A stretch of DNA of 64,000 bases from Candolleomyces eurysporus (GCA_027579435.1 JANBPK010000934.1:1-64000), one strand, 5' to 3'. Shown: positions 23,335-36,053, numbered from the stretch's first letter. Translations and numbers: made by a program. The notes: generated from the sequence alone by a model not told the origin.

Positions 23335-24111
23335 TTCATGATCACGTCAGGCACAAGTCACAGTTTGCACAAGTGACTCACCTAAATTCTTCTAGTGTCC
23401 AGCCAGGGGAGAGCCGGGGCCGGGGCGATGGAGCTGTGGATAAGCCTATGAGCAACGAAACTCCGGACAGGAAGAAAGACCCAAAGAAACCAAACGCCCA
23501 GATCATTCCATACTTGCAATGTTCAGTGTCTATCTGTTACGTAGCAAGCGCCGCATAATCAGTTCCGACAACGTCACTTTAATTTCCGTGCAGTATAAGA
23601 ATATCGGGATGGTACATGGGGAATCTTTGGAATCACTAGCTATGTAGTGATATGATTCAGACAAACGACANGGGGGGAGGGCCAAGGGCAGATAAGATAG
23701 ACAACATGCGTGCAAGGCGTGACGAGCCGTGGAGAATGAAATAGTAGAGGAGGCAGGGTGGATATCAAGTGGGAGAGCTTGAAGGATATGGGGAGGAAGG
23801 AGTGGAACAGAACAGGTGGGCAGAGAGAGAGAGCGAGAGACGGGTAGAGAGCGGAGGCGCGAGACAGTGATCGGTAGATTATATGGAGAGATAGAATGAG
23901 TGTCCGTATACAGCCAATGTTGGATATGTTGGGAGAATTAAAGATGCGAAACAAAACAAAGGAAAGACGGTTTGTTTGAAAAAGAGAAAGAAATAAGTGA
24001 GAAAAAGGAAGCAGGACAATGAAAGTGGGGTAGAAAAAACGAATAAAATAAGGTGGAAATGAAAAATCATCGCGGGTCGTGAGCAAATCAACCAAACCCA
24101 TCTCGCACCTA
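23335..24111. other. Purine-rich intergenic region and 3' UTR
   Basis: The plus strand is strongly purine-rich from about 23670 to 24060, including a short GA repeat near 23823-23840 and an N followed by a G run at 23671. It is probably the pyrimidine-rich 3' UTR of the minus-strand gene ending at 24112. Further exons of the NLR at 20.5-23.3 kb may lie at 23390-23560, but I could not fix them. Confidence 0.4.
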
Positions 24112-26256
24112 TCACGAAGCAGCCGTGGTGGGAGCAGGAGCGGGAGGTTCCGGAGCTGGTGCAGGCGCGCCCCTCAGCGCTGTATACGCTGGCGGCAACT
24201 CAATCGTCTCGGTCTCCTCGTCCTTGGGAGGCTCGCCATAACTCGGTCCCGCATCATCATGCTGGATAATGTTAACTGGCCTCATCATCCTGGGTGGTGC
24301 TCCTTTCCGAGTCGTAGTACCCTGAGTACTAGCCCCTGCTCCATACCCCAATGCCACACTCCCGTCCGGTGTCCCGCTCCGCGTGTAGAAACTCGTACTG
24401 GTTCCTCCACTCAGAGGCCGTGTCCCATTGAGACTATCCGTATCCGCAATCGTGGGGTCGGGGACAGTAAACGGCTCAGGTTGATAAAACTGTGGTAGGT
24501 CATTCCGACTCCGTCGATCGCCCGGCCCATCTCCATGTTCTTCCTCGTCGTCATCATCCGCGCTGATAAGATCCATAGGTTTTTCTCGCTGCCTCGCACG
24601 GTCCCTCTGTCTCCTTCGATAAAAGAATAGCACGAGGAAAAGTGAAATGAGGAGGACGAGTCCACCGATAACCCCACCGACGATCGCTCCAACATTCGAC
24701 CCGCCACCAGAACCCGATCCAGGTGTGGTACTACCCGTAGGGTAGCTCCCACCAGCTGGGCTTCCCGGCGTCGAACTAGGGCTACTAGAGTCCAAGCAGC
24801 TGGCATCAGGCGATATACCCGCGCTGACGACGTTTAATGAGCTCCCAGCTGTACCGTTCCCCCTGTTGTCGCCTCCCACGAGAATCATAGTTGTTCCAGC
24901 GCGGAGGTTGGGCCTCCATGTGAATCCGGTGCCCTGGTTTGGGACGTTCGAGAGGGAGCCTTGGGGTATGGCGAAAGATTGGCCTCCGGGTATGACACCG
25001 AGGAAGTTGGGTGTTCTAACAGCAGATGTCATCAGTTTCGAGTTCAGAACGACGGTGGCAAAGATGAGTGCGAGAAATTGCACAGGGTGCGACTGCGGTC
25101 ATCGGGCAGGACCGCCTCTGGGATCTAGAAGGACATCAAACACTCACCCTTGAACGACTGCGGGATCCCACCACAGACGGGTATTTACGCATTGTACAAT
25201 TTGGTTTGCAGGTTCTATTGAAAAAAAAGAATTGAGGCTGAACGCTAGTCCTGGAGTCAAAGCACGAGTCGTCGTCCGAGGAAGCAACTTGAGCAGCGAC
25301 GCTTGTTCCTCCTGACCCAAAGCCACTGGCATCGCTAACCTGGAAATTACAAGGATTAGTGTCATCTGTGGGAAGGAAGACGTGGAGTGGCAAGAAAGTG
25401 GCTGAATGAAAGAAGGTGGGGCCTGTCGAAAGCTCCACACAAACAAGTCGCTAAGCACTCTGATAGAAGCGATCCCGCCCCCATGATGGGTATCGAGGCA
25501 GGGCTTAATGCATCAGGGAGCAGTGTAAGATGTTGAGGGTGCCTAACATCCAACAAAAGATTTGGGCAGGGATCCCGCGCAGAGTGCGAAGATTCTAATG
25601 GAAGTGAGTGGGATTCTGCTGACATAGAAGCACCATCATCACCGTCTCCATCGAAGTTGGAGTAAGGGAGGCGTTCCCGCGGTTAATTACACTCCAGTGA
25701 GAGTGCTGGGCACTGAGAGTGAGGAAGCAATGTAGCACTTCCCGTGCAAGAAAAGGAGACAGGTGTAATCAACCAATGGTTGTGCAGGGCGATAAGGGTG
25801 TATGGTATCGGAAGGGGTATCTCAAGAGAGTTGCAGGATCCAGCTGCCTTCTCAACGATACGACCGACAGACAGGGCCACCACCAAAAGGAAAGAGGAAA
25901 GAAGAGAAAAAGAAGACAGTCCGAGAACTTACTACTGCCACAAACTGCGAATTCTCTGGATACTTCAGCTTGAACGTCAAGGAGGCCGAATTGGCGTCGA
26001 ACGGAACGTCCAGAATCGTCCTTGCTTCCACATTATTTGCTAGTGGTGACGCTCCATAAGGTATCACGAGGATCCGGTAGGGCGGCCGACCGTCGTTGCC
26101 AGTGATATTTATCGTAAAGTCTGAGCACTGTTTCGGGGGAGATTGGAAGGACCAGGAGTAGGCGAGAGCTGAGGTAGCTTGTTGGGAGAGGACGTAGAGG
26201 AAAAGGGAGAGCTTGAGGGGCCTTGAAGGCGATAGAAAACTTGAACTTGAGGGCAT
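24112..26256 (-). CDS. Single-pass surface protein with signal peptide (type I membrane topology)
   Basis: Exon 1 (26256 to about 25930) begins MPSSSSFLSPSRPLKLSLFL, a signal peptide, followed by QSPPKQCSDFTINITGNDG and RPPYRILVIPYG, typical of the extracellular domain of a widespread mushroom membrane-protein family of unknown function. After a long intron (about 570 bp, acceptor near 25341) comes SDASGFGSGGTSV, then VNTRLWWDPAVVQG, and a final exon with GVIPGGQSFAIPQGSL, a Ser/Gly/Pro linker and one membrane helix (about 24625-24700: AIVGGVIGGLVLLISLFLVL) before RRRQRDRARQR. The cytoplasmic tail is acidic, then Pro-rich, with PPAY (a possible WW-domain ligand). A run of eight T (minus strand, 25221-25228) puts exon 2 out of frame; seven would restore it, so a sequencing slip or a very short intron is likely. 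Confidence 0.75.
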
Positions 26257-27568
26257 GTGGAGCCCGGTTTTAAGGGTGGGGTAGAGGGGTTGACGACGAG
26301 CGTTGGCCGGTGAAGGTCGCCTTGCTAAAAGACGCGTAGGCTGGAGGTGATGTCGACGCAGACCCAGGCGATGAGGAGGAAAGAAAATTACGAGGTCAAA
26401 TCCGCAAGTGGGACCATGCAGGTCGACGGTGTCGACTGTGGTGCACGTTCAGGAGCAAGGCGGGGAACGGACGCCGTCACCAGGATTCCAATTGGGCTCT
26501 ATTTTCCGGCATCAAAGACCAACGACGTCAGCCCCCATGACACCATCGCTTCTTCACATGCATCAACGGTTTTAGTCTCTGAACGGTTTTCGCTCCTGGT
26601 ACGCTAAGCAAAGCCATTCTCGACCCTTTGCGGTCATTCTGTCGAGATTCACGCTGCATTGACCTGGTCAACACCCTCTCGCAAAGTAAAAAGAAAACCA
26701 GCAGCAGCAAAACGCGGAACTCAGCATGGGACCATGTGGTCACCCAAATGGAGCTATCAATGAATCTAGCCTCGATGGCTGTTATGCTTGGAAGGGGCAA
26801 AGTGCTTGAGCCGGGGAGGCCTGAGTGCCGGCTTCGAGTGTTTGGGTGAAGAGTAGAGAAAAGAATACGGGGATGGGCTATGCAGTACGGTCAGTACAGG
26901 CCGAATGAATAGAGGAGTAGTGTCACCGAATTGACTCCGTTCGCGTGAGCTTCTGGAGGGATTTTAGCCAAGTTTAGTCGATGAAGCTGCCCAAGGGGCG
27001 CACGCCAAGGCTCTCACAAAAACATGACCTGGAAGCGATCAAGCCACAACTTATCAAGATTCCAGCGGCGTTGCTGTTCCCCAGGCATACTTCAGGCCGA
27101 AAGGACAGATAAACGAAGCTCCATCTGTGGAAGAGTCAGTTATTCTTCAACCTGGGAGTAGGACTGTGTAACCTTCGAGACTGTTTCTAGAACTTCGAAG
27201 CTCCGGAGCTCGCCTGTCTGCCAGTGTCCGGCATCGCTTGAAAGATACTACTGATCACTCAGGGTACCCGGTACCCTTTGAACCGAATAACTATGCTCCT
27301 GTCAAGGCTCGTCGCGACGGAAGTTAAAACGCTCCAACTTTTCAGAACGTGCTGAATCGCGGAAGAAAGCTTGAGCATCTGTAATCAATTTAGTAACACG
27401 ATTCAACTAAGCCGTCTCTTGCATTCCCAGCTTCCGATTGTGATTGAAAACATATCAAATACCGGGTCGCGGTAACGTTGTCTCCTGGTCAAGCCATTTC
27501 ACGAATTGCATAGGAGACAGACGCCTCCCTTCACCATATGCCGTGAAGTACTTATACCCCTATTGCCC
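26257..27568. other. Gene-poor region
   Basis: No coding frame on either strand has supporting motifs or splice structure. The first 200 bp are presumably the promoter of the surface-protein gene. Short palindromes such as gggtacccggtaccc (27261-27275) are present but unremarkable. Confidence 0.35.
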
Positions 27569-29300
27569 CTATAACGAATCGTGTGCTCTTTTATAACGGA
27601 TGCGGGCCCTAGTTGGCGACTGTCGTAAGTAAGTAATAGGGAAATTGAAGTTTACGACATACGAATCCACAACCCTAGGAAAAGTCAGCCTATTGAAAAA
27701 CGCCATACGGGTGAACATACACGGCCATCCGGGGGCATGCTGATAGAATCCGGAACGACGGAATATGAGAATGACCGATATAACCATGGAACCTGACCAA
27801 ATATGTTCAGGACTGCGCTGGAGCTATCAAGTCGAAGCAAGATAGCTTACAAAGGAGCCTTGGGAGACCAGAGTGTCAATTGAGTTGGACGGCAGGCGGG
27901 TATGAAGGAAAGAGAGACGTACACGAGAAAGCAATGGTACCATCTTGAGGCCTGGAAGCATGCGGCCAATAAAGGCGAAACGGCATCTCTTTTCACGAAG
28001 CTCTGTCTCATGCGTCCAGATTTGTCAGTGAGGTATGCTTCCAGCTTGTACATTTTCAGAATGGCACATGGCTTTCGGTTTGAGAACGGGTCAGGTTGAG
28101 GCGGCTAAGAACGAGATGTGACAAGCCCGGTCTTGCTTGCGTTGCCTGTGTTGCTTAGCCTGGGTGACCATAAGTGACGGCCGCCTAATCTGCGTAAATC
28201 ATTTCTCACTCACAAATTTTCTATTGCTTGATTCGTCCTCAGCTTCCGTTTAGAAGTGGCGGAACGTTATGCTCGGCGGCCAAACCGACTCAGTATCCGC
28301 GTGCGGGGCACTGGTTAAAAGTGCTCAAGTCTGTTATCTGGCAGACGATGCAAATTCTAGAACTGTTTCACCTAGCAAAGTATAGAGTTACGGTCAAATT
28401 TGACTGGTAGAAATTCCCAAAAGCAGCGACGAGTTGCAAGCATTGGATTTGGAGCACGAGTATAAGCCAAATCAACCCGACCTGCTTTCGAGACACTCAG
28501 GCTGTTGATTGCTCACCCGCATTTTCGACTCTTGCCATACATCAGTACAGATCGTGTCGATGACCGTTCCGTTGGCCCAGCTCCCCGCTCTGTTGCTCGA
28601 AAGTCAAATTCAGCTCAATCCATTCGCCAGAGGACCTTGCTCCACTCACAACCTCATAATTCGGATGTGTTCCCTGCAACTGCGATGGTAGCTTATAAAC
28701 CGAGTCGGAACGGTATCAGCTCCGAGCATTTTGAGCAAACGACCAGAGACGCACGGCTGATCAGTTTGGAAGGAGGCCAATCTTTGTGTAAATAAGCAAA
28801 CTTACCGCTAGCGACCGTTCCCGTACGCTACCATTTAAGCCTGATAGAAAGATTCGTTGTGAAAACTTGAGCCTTACCGATAATCATCGTGCTATGTACC
28901 CATTGTCGGGCTAATTGCATCAAAAGCAATGCGAAGCATCCTATCCCGCCCATCACCAGGGCAAGACCGTAAATCTTGCCATGAGGTATAGGACCTTGGT
29001 AAAGGACCATTTGACCTGTAGAAATGTATCGAAACTTCTGCTGATTGTGCGTGCAGCTGGAAAAATGCACTGACCTCCATATCAGTCGAGCCTCCGAGTC
29101 TAGAGACGAATCAATTCAACGTGGATATCAGTCTTGTGTATCTGAGAAGCCTGCTCACCTCTCGGTAAACGTAGAGCGATACAAAGAATAAAAGTGACAG
29201 CCGTGACTACACAACTGATATATAGAGCGTCAGCACCAGCGGAAACATAAAACAACGGAGATGGCCTCGCCTCTCAAATATCCCGCATTCTGATCGATTC
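27569..29300 (-). pseudogene. Relic of a DUF6533-like seven-helix membrane protein gene
   Basis: Fragments resemble the gene at 36212-38253. The exon at 27847-28050 encodes LYKLEAYLTDKSGRMRQSF followed by SPLLAACF, matching LYKLRVYLVDRTSGRVRFP and SPLLRAFF there. The exon near 29150-29200 encodes a VTAVTFILCIALRL helix matching VLAVLVAIALC. Segments near 28870-29070 are hydrophobic. I cannot find the N-terminal exon with the family hallmark (YDxLLxLxxEIxxIW), and the C-terminal glycine-rich RLILN motif is not visible, so the gene looks truncated or decayed. A divergent but live gene with exons I could not place is possible. Confidence 0.45.
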
Positions 29301-30571
29301 TCGGAGCGGAGAGTAGAATTCTCCTAGGTCCATAACAAGAGCCAGATCGAGCAAGGGGCGAACTCGGAGCCAGATCAAATCCAAGCATTGTAAGCGCTGA
29401 CGCTGGTGTTAAAAGATAAGATAAAAAGAGCGCTCTTCACACTGGTGTATACTAGTAGGGAGCCGGGCTCCATGGACGATTGAGCCCAGGCATCCGAATC
29501 TCCGACCTGCTCGGTTAATATTTCAAGTGTTCTGAAACGGGGTGGTAACACTGCTTTAACTGGCACGGATCGTTAGCCGATGATATAGAGTTTTCGCCGG
29601 GCTCGAATTTGTGACGCACCATGAATCAACCAAGCTAAGGCAAGTAAATGAATGATTATGGCGTATCTTCAATGCGGACAGCACTTTTAGTGCATGACGA
29701 AGCCCTGAGTCCGTAGTAATACGGAGTAAATTTAAAACACGCTGAATGCTGTTGGAGTGCTGCGCCATTTTGATGAATGAAGGTCAGTGCTGCTCGACAT
29801 TCATGACTCTCCAGAGTATCTTGAAGGGGGTATACACCTCGTGGCTGCCCTATTGTATCACCGCGGTTGGTATTCTGTTTGCGAGGCAAACATATGATGA
29901 GCAAATGCTGTGCTGGGAATGACTTTGCTCAAGGTTTGGATGCTCTATGTCTAAGCTGGCACATATTGGGCACAGATTTCGTTTTGGCAGAGCATCAGTG
30001 AGCACATTCTATTGCACAAAAAATGTGCTCAGCCACGGCATTTGTTATCTAAATTATGAGGAACTTTATTACCAGCAGACTCTTTACTTACCATGTGTCT
30101 ACATTCCAAATGGACCAAAAACCGCGGTGTATGCGCATTTAGCGCCCTCACAAGAGCAGCCTGCCTGTAGATACCATCCGAATGTTCACAGTTCACCCGG
30201 ATGGTAATCGATAATCGTCAGCCTTTTACACACTTACCTCACAGAATGCAGCATTCTTTGGTGGCTCTGTCAGAGACGTTCAGAAATCAAGCCTGCATAT
30301 GTGCAAGCATCCAGTTCGGAGCTTGAAACGGAGTCTAAGGCGCTCAGTCAGCCCGAATTAGCCTGACAGCCAGCGCTCTTCGCGGCTTCCCTTACCAGAT
30401 CTTTAGATTCCTGATGTTCTTTGTTGACGGCAAATTTCAAGGCGTCTAATGAACACCCTAGCCCACGATGTGCACAGCAAGGGGTTTAAGAGGGGGCCTA
30501 ATGCGCTCTGAGCCCCACAAACAACGAACTCGAAGCCCTATCAACAGAACTTCAACAGTGTCGTCCAAGAG
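29301..30571. other. Gene-poor region
   Basis: AT-rich sequence with no frame longer than about 85 residues that has recognisable content. It holds a short element shared with 45250-45330 (listed separately). The last 100-200 bp should contain the calpain promoter. Confidence 0.35.
29585..29625 (-). repeat. Possible SINE-like fragment, shared with 45250-45330
   Basis: The plus strand reads agttttcgccggg then tcgaattt and gtgacgcac; the same ordered words occur at 45255-45325. Read on the minus strand the core resembles a tRNA T-arm / box B (TTCGAGCCCGGCG). Only two copies are seen, so the class is a guess. Confidence 0.35.
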
Positions 30572-33370
30572 ATGGTTGGAGACCTAACCGGAATACCAAT
30601 GGAGTGGGACGGCGGGCTGCGCGGCACCCCAGCACAGACAGGCGAGCCCAGCAAGGATGCAGGGCGCCTTCGGACGCGGAGCCAACTTCGCAGTGGTCGA
30701 AATCCCAGAAGTAAAGCCAAGGATCGCAAAGACGAGACGAAATCCAACAAGGGGTCAGCTCAAGACGTTGGGGACAAGCTGAAGGAGCGCAAGAAGACTA
30801 AACCGGGTCTCTTCGTGACCAAGGAGCTGGCTATTGCAATTGAGAAGACTAAAGCCACGGTCGAGCAGATTGCGAAAGAATGCAGAATGAGAAACACGAA
30901 ATTCAGGTTCGTAAATCTTGTTATCGGAAGATTCGAGCTCCCTGACCCGTTTCCGTGATTCAGGGATGCAGACTTTGATTTAGAGAAGGACGAAACACTC
31001 TGCTTGCATGGTTATACTGATAATAAAGATATCGGAAAATCCAAGGATGTTCAGCGTATAACAGAGATTTTTGACGAGCCAACCTTCTTTCCTCCGGGAG
31101 GGGCAGCCCATTCCGCTGCTATTAAGCAAGGAAACCTCGGTGACTGTTATTTCCTTTCGGCACTGGCCACCGTTTCTGGTCCCCCGGGCCTTATAGAAAA
31201 GATTTGTGTCGCAGTATGTGACCTTCCCTTGCCATTCTTCGTGCTCGTTCGCTCATAGTACTGTGCCCCTCCCAGCGTGATGAAAAGGTCGGCATCTACG
31301 GTTTTATTTTCTACCAAGACCAGGGGTGGGTGAGCGTTATCGTCGACGAGTAGGTGCCTTTCCATCTTGCGAAGCCAATCAAGCTCATTGGTAGCAGTCT
31401 CCTTTATACCAACATCCCGCAGTACGAGTCGTTGAATGAAGACGCCAAAGCTGTTTATCACGAAGACAAAGACAGATTCAACGCCATCGCAAGGAAGGGT
31501 GGGCAACTGCTTCTGTACGCGAAGGCAGGCACGAGCAACGAAACCTGGGTCCCACTCATTGAAAAGGCGTATGCAAAGCTATATGGATGTTTCTCCCACA
31601 TTGTAGGGGGCCAGACCCGCGAAGCCATTGAAGACTTGACTGGGTATGTGAAGAACCTCTGTCGTCTATATTTTGACTCACTGGAGTGATCCAGAGGTGT
31701 CGCTTCTCATGTCATTGTCAAGGTGTGCAGATCTCAGCTTCGACACATCATCGTTCTCATAGTGTATAATTCCTCTACAGGATATTCTCGATGTGGACGC
31801 ATTTTGGAAAGATGAGCTATGTAGGGTGAACAAGGACAGGCTGTTTGCCTGCAGCTTTAGACCCCTTCCCGCTGCTTCCGGTTCTGCTGGGGATGCGCCT
31901 GATGTTCAAGGCCTGGTTGGCGCCCATGCCTATGCTATTCTCAGGGTCGCTGAGATCAATGGAAAACGATTCGTCGTTTTGCGTAACCCCTGGGGACGGT
32001 ACGAATGGACGGGACCATGGGCTGACGGCTCTAAGGAGTGGACGCCTGAGTGGGTGAAAATCCTTCCCCAGCTTCAACATTCGTTCGCGAACGATGGGCA
32101 GTTTGTTATGGAGTGTACGTGTTCCGTCGCCCTTCCTCGCTTTGCAGCTGACGACCCTGGTACCACGAAGACAAGGATTTTCTGCGAGCGTTCTCTGGGA
32201 TTGATCGAGTCATTCTCTTCAAAGAAAATTGGACTGTCGCTTCCTGTTGGTTGACAGTGCCTGTCATACCTATCCCTTCCGCGCCAGCCTATGGGATGTT
32301 ATCTTGTGAGTGATTGTCCACCCCTGCTTCCTTGATCTCATTCAGTTCATCTCCCACCCAGTCATTGTCAACATACCGAAGAAGACCAAAGCAATTTTCG
32401 CGCTCTCGACACTGAACAGTCGCGCTTTCCGCACCCTACCGAAAGAGTTTTGGATCAGATCGTTTGAATTCAGCATTGTGAAATTGGGCGAACTGAAACC
32501 TCTGGCCACTTGCTCACCCACACAAGTTTATACGCGATCTGCTTCGCTTGAGCTCGATGTTCAGGCTGGGAAGTATATCATCTACGTGAAGATCGATCAA
32601 TGGTGGGACTTGGATCCTACCAAAGTCTATTCGGATTGGAAGATACCACAAAGAACGTATCCGACACTCGAGACTGTAAGCCAATTGCGTCGAGACAGTT
32701 GATGTGAACGAGTGACTGATTCGTGATCATCTGTCGTAGTCAGACTCTCGACGGATCTCGAAGATTTTGACGAGCAGGGTGAAAGCAATGTCTTTAGCTG
32801 AAAGTGCGTCTTCTGATGTCCCGTCACATCCTCGTTTAGACCATTACTGATGATGAACACGTCGTAGATTGGGACGGTGTGTGAGTACTAAATGCACTGA
32901 TATGCTGGGATGTCTGTCTAGTTATTGACGGACTTTGACTTGATGGTGGCAATTCTGTCATGATCAGGGGTGAAACCGATTATGTCCCCAAACCCTTGGA
33001 GGAAATCATCACAGAGGACCTGGAAGAGATCAACAAAGCGGAGAGCTTACGGTCTGGTGGAGATTCGAAAGATATGGACGACGAAGAAGACGAAGACGAC
33101 AGTGATGAATCAGACACAGAAGCTCCCAGTGCGGTGGGCGCTGCTGATAGAGTCGATGAAGGTACGACCTCGGGAGAGCCGCCAGCTCCGGTTTCCGACA
33201 AGGACGGAAAGGATGACGACCATCCATTGGACGAAGCGTCACCGGTTGAGTGGATTGACATCTTTGAGAATGCTGATAATGCGCAAGTTTTCGGGCTGAG
33301 GGTCTACACTCGCACCAGGGAGCCTGCAGAGATAACTGGCCGTATCAAATGTGCCGACAAGTCATGGTAA
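30572..33370 (+). CDS. Calpain-like cysteine protease (peptidase family C2)
   Basis: Calpains are intracellular cysteine proteases that make limited cuts in target proteins. The full triad is visible: Cys in QGNLGDCYFLSALA (codon 31145-31147), His in GLVGAHAYAILR (31925-31927) and Asn in LRNPWGRYEWTG (31985-31987). Exon joins were checked in frame: R|DADF near 30906/30964, VDD|SLLYTNIP near 31349/31394, LTG|GVASHVIVK, VMEY|KDFLRAF, then a C2L/domain III region (RVILFKENWTVASCW, VNIPKKTKAIFALS, GKYIIYVKIDQWW). The N-terminus is basic and disordered, then VTKELAIAIEKTK. The C-terminal part is a highly acidic linker (DMDDEEDEDDSDESD) ending in EWIDIFENADNAQVFGLRVY. There are no EF-hands, so it is a non-classical fungal type. 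The total is about 700 residues and the frame appears intact. Confidence 0.9.
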
Positions 33371-34131
33371 TGGGATTCTCCCCGCGGCTGTCGGACGTAT
33401 ATCATACTTAGTAACGGCACAAGGTTCCAACTGTTTTCCATCGACATGTGCCATCGAGTTTCGTCATTTGACAATCATTCAATTTTGATGTGCACTTAAT
33501 CTTATCGCTCGCGACTACTTGTGAAGCTGGATTCTGTGGCATGGGTACGCACGCCGTCTGCAAGAGCAAAATCTGTCATTGCAGGTTTGCACGCACAGCA
33601 GCCGTCTCTACGTGCTTATCGCTTTGCCTCACGCGCCCACCAGCAGCCAATGGCAGGCATCGGCGCCTAGTAACGGCATCTCCATTGGGTAGGAGTGAAG
33701 ACCGCATTGACCGAGCTTCCTCAGTATTCGTGCTGTTCGACTTTACGTTTGGCTTGTGACGTGACAGGTCAGGGTGTGGCGTTCAGCGTCAGGATTCCCG
33801 GCCTTGCCACCAATATAAAGTGAGTTTTCTCCGACCCAATCCACCTTTTCGTGTTATTGATCCCTCTCCTAGTAATTTAGAAGCTCCGACAAACAGCCAG
33901 CAAGAATCACCCGGCTGAAAGACCCGAGTAGGTGGTAGAGGGTCTTCATTAGCTTCCCCAACATAGAACATCGACGCGGTACGTCATGCAGCTGTACTGG
34001 TACAATGATTTATCAAACTAATGTGGTTGATGATAGACCTCTCCCCGCCCTTACCGCACGGATTCATTGNAAAAACGCGACTTCTCGGTGACAGAAGCTC
34101 CCAAGTTCTGATCCCTCGTCAGCCCACTGCG
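33371..34131. other. Intergenic region between calpain and P450 genes
   Basis: No supported gene is seen. A 60-residue minus frame (33789-33971) lacks motifs. The right end is the presumed promoter and 5' UTR of the P450 gene and contains one N (34070). Confidence 0.4.
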
Positions 34132-36053
34132 ATGAGCATCCTCACAGCTCTCCAGGACCCGGCCCTTTCCATCTCCCTAATTCTGGTATTCAGCGGTCTC
34201 CTCTCGTACCGGTGGTCAGGGGGTCTTCGCGGGAAGACAAAGAACCTTCCTGCTGACCTAGGGTGGGCTTCTCTGACGCCGATCTTGGAGTACGTCAATA
34301 GAAGGGAGGATTTCATTCGGTATGGCCTCCAACGCACCAAGGAGAGCATTTGGCGGTTCAGCTTCATGTCGGTGAGCGAAATCTGCTTCCGTGATTAAAG
34401 ATTTTCTTTCATTCTGATGACGCGTAATCACGTCGATCAAGAAAACGGTCATCGTCCTGACTGGGCACGCTGCCCGAGAGGGGTTCTACAAGGCTCGAAG
34501 CCTGGATGTCAAGGAGGGCACTTTCTTACTTGCATTTGTGAGTCCATTCTGTCGTATGTAAGGTCAGTAGGCTCAAGCAGCACGACTATTCTGGTAGGTC
34601 CCTCCTATTCCTGGAGGTGCCGTCGATGTCAGCCCGGCGGACCATAGCACCATCTTGAGGAGAGCATTGGCCATCCAACAGCCAGATAACATGCAGAAAG
34701 GTTCGCCTGTAGCGTTTTCCGCAATCAGCCGACCAACTTATGTCCCTTTGCAGTGTTGCTTCCTCAGTGGATTGAAGATAGCTGTCGCTTGATGAAGGAA
34801 TGGGGCACCTCTGGCCGCATTGATCCCTGCGACAAGGTCTACGAGGTCAGTTTGAGATGATACCGAAGAGATGTTCATATCGAACTGATAAATTACTCTA
34901 GGTCTTTTTCTACCTGATTCTTCGCACTTTGACGTGCGTGGAGGTAATGGAGGATCGCGAGACTTGCGAGAAACTCAGGAAGCTCTACGACGAAATGGCT
35001 TTCCCAACAAACGTCGAGGGGATATATTTCTCTTGGTTTCCAGGCTACAACAATGTCAAACGACTACTGTCGACTAAGCGAGTCTACGATATCTATTACA
35101 AGGTCATTAAGGAACGCAAGGCGTCAGGTGTTCGGAAAGACGATGCGCTGCAGCTCTTGCTCGATAATGGTGATGACAGAACCATTACAATGGGGGTACG
35201 TCAAGCCCTCGCTCATAATAATCCCCAAGGGTCGGAGTCGCTTAACAATCGTCCCCGCAGCTTATGATGGGCATGGTAATGGCAGGAAGCAACTCCGTGG
35301 GCCGAATCGGTGTGTATAAGCATGATCATTGATATACTTGGCTTTTGACTTCTGACGCATGGATATTTCTTAATTTAGGTATCTGGCTGGTCTCTTTCCT
35401 TACCACGTCGTCCGAATGGCGCCAAAAAATCGTTACGGAGATCAAAGACTTGATTGAATCAAGTACCGGAGATTCCCTATCACCGAAAATTCCTCTGGCC
35501 AAGCAACTCACCAAGCTATCTCTTGATGATTGGGAGAACAAGACTCCTGTTCTCGACTTGGTCGTCGCCGAGATGCTTCGCCTAGCCCAGCCCCACGCCG
35601 CCGTCAGACGCAACCTTGGACCCGACTTCTACATCGACGGAAAGCTAATCCCAGAAAAGTCATACCTTGTGTACCCTTTCAGCGACATCCATCACAACTC
35701 AGAGGTGTACCCGGACCCTCTCGAGTTCCGTCCTGGACGGGAGATCCCATCCAACGTTCCGTACGCCCATCTTGGATGGGGAGCAGGTGAGCAATACATT
35801 TCACGGTTTACTTCAATGATTACGAGAGTTCTGATGCTATTTTGGGGTAGGGAAAAATCCATGCACCGGAAGGCGGTTGGCGAAGATGCAACTAAAAATC
35901 ATTGCAACAATTTTTTCGCTAGCATACGATCCCTCTATTGTTGACTCTGAGGGTTCGCCTATGAAGCTCCCTAACCCAGACTTCAACAGCATTATTGGCA
36001 AGCCAAAAGAAGAGTTCTTCATCCAATATCAGCCCGGAGAGTTCACCTTCTGA
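34132..36053 (+). CDS. Cytochrome P450 with atypical I-helix
   Basis: P450s are heme enzymes, in fungi usually ER-bound monooxygenases. The start at 34132 gives MSILTALQDPALSISLILVF, an N-terminal membrane anchor. About eight exons join in frame (for example MS|KTVIVLTGHAAREGFYKA; QK|VLLPQWIEDSC; TMG|LMMGMVMAG). The K-helix ExxR is EMLR in VVAEMLRLAQ. The heme-binding loop, split by an intron, is HLGWGAG|KNPCTGRRLAK with its Cys present and Leu where Phe is usual. The I-helix reads MVMAGSNSVGRIGIW, lacking the acidic-Thr pair needed for normal oxygen activation, as in some isomerase-type P450s. The C-terminus is EEFFIQYQPGEFTF. I cannot assign a CYP family or substrate. It lies head-to-tail after the calpain gene and converges with a membrane-protein gene. 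Confidence 0.9.

Noticed and set aside
27261..27275. Palindrome gggtacccggtaccc as an operator or insertion site
   Set aside because: Short, single, and no neighbouring gene or repeat supports a role.
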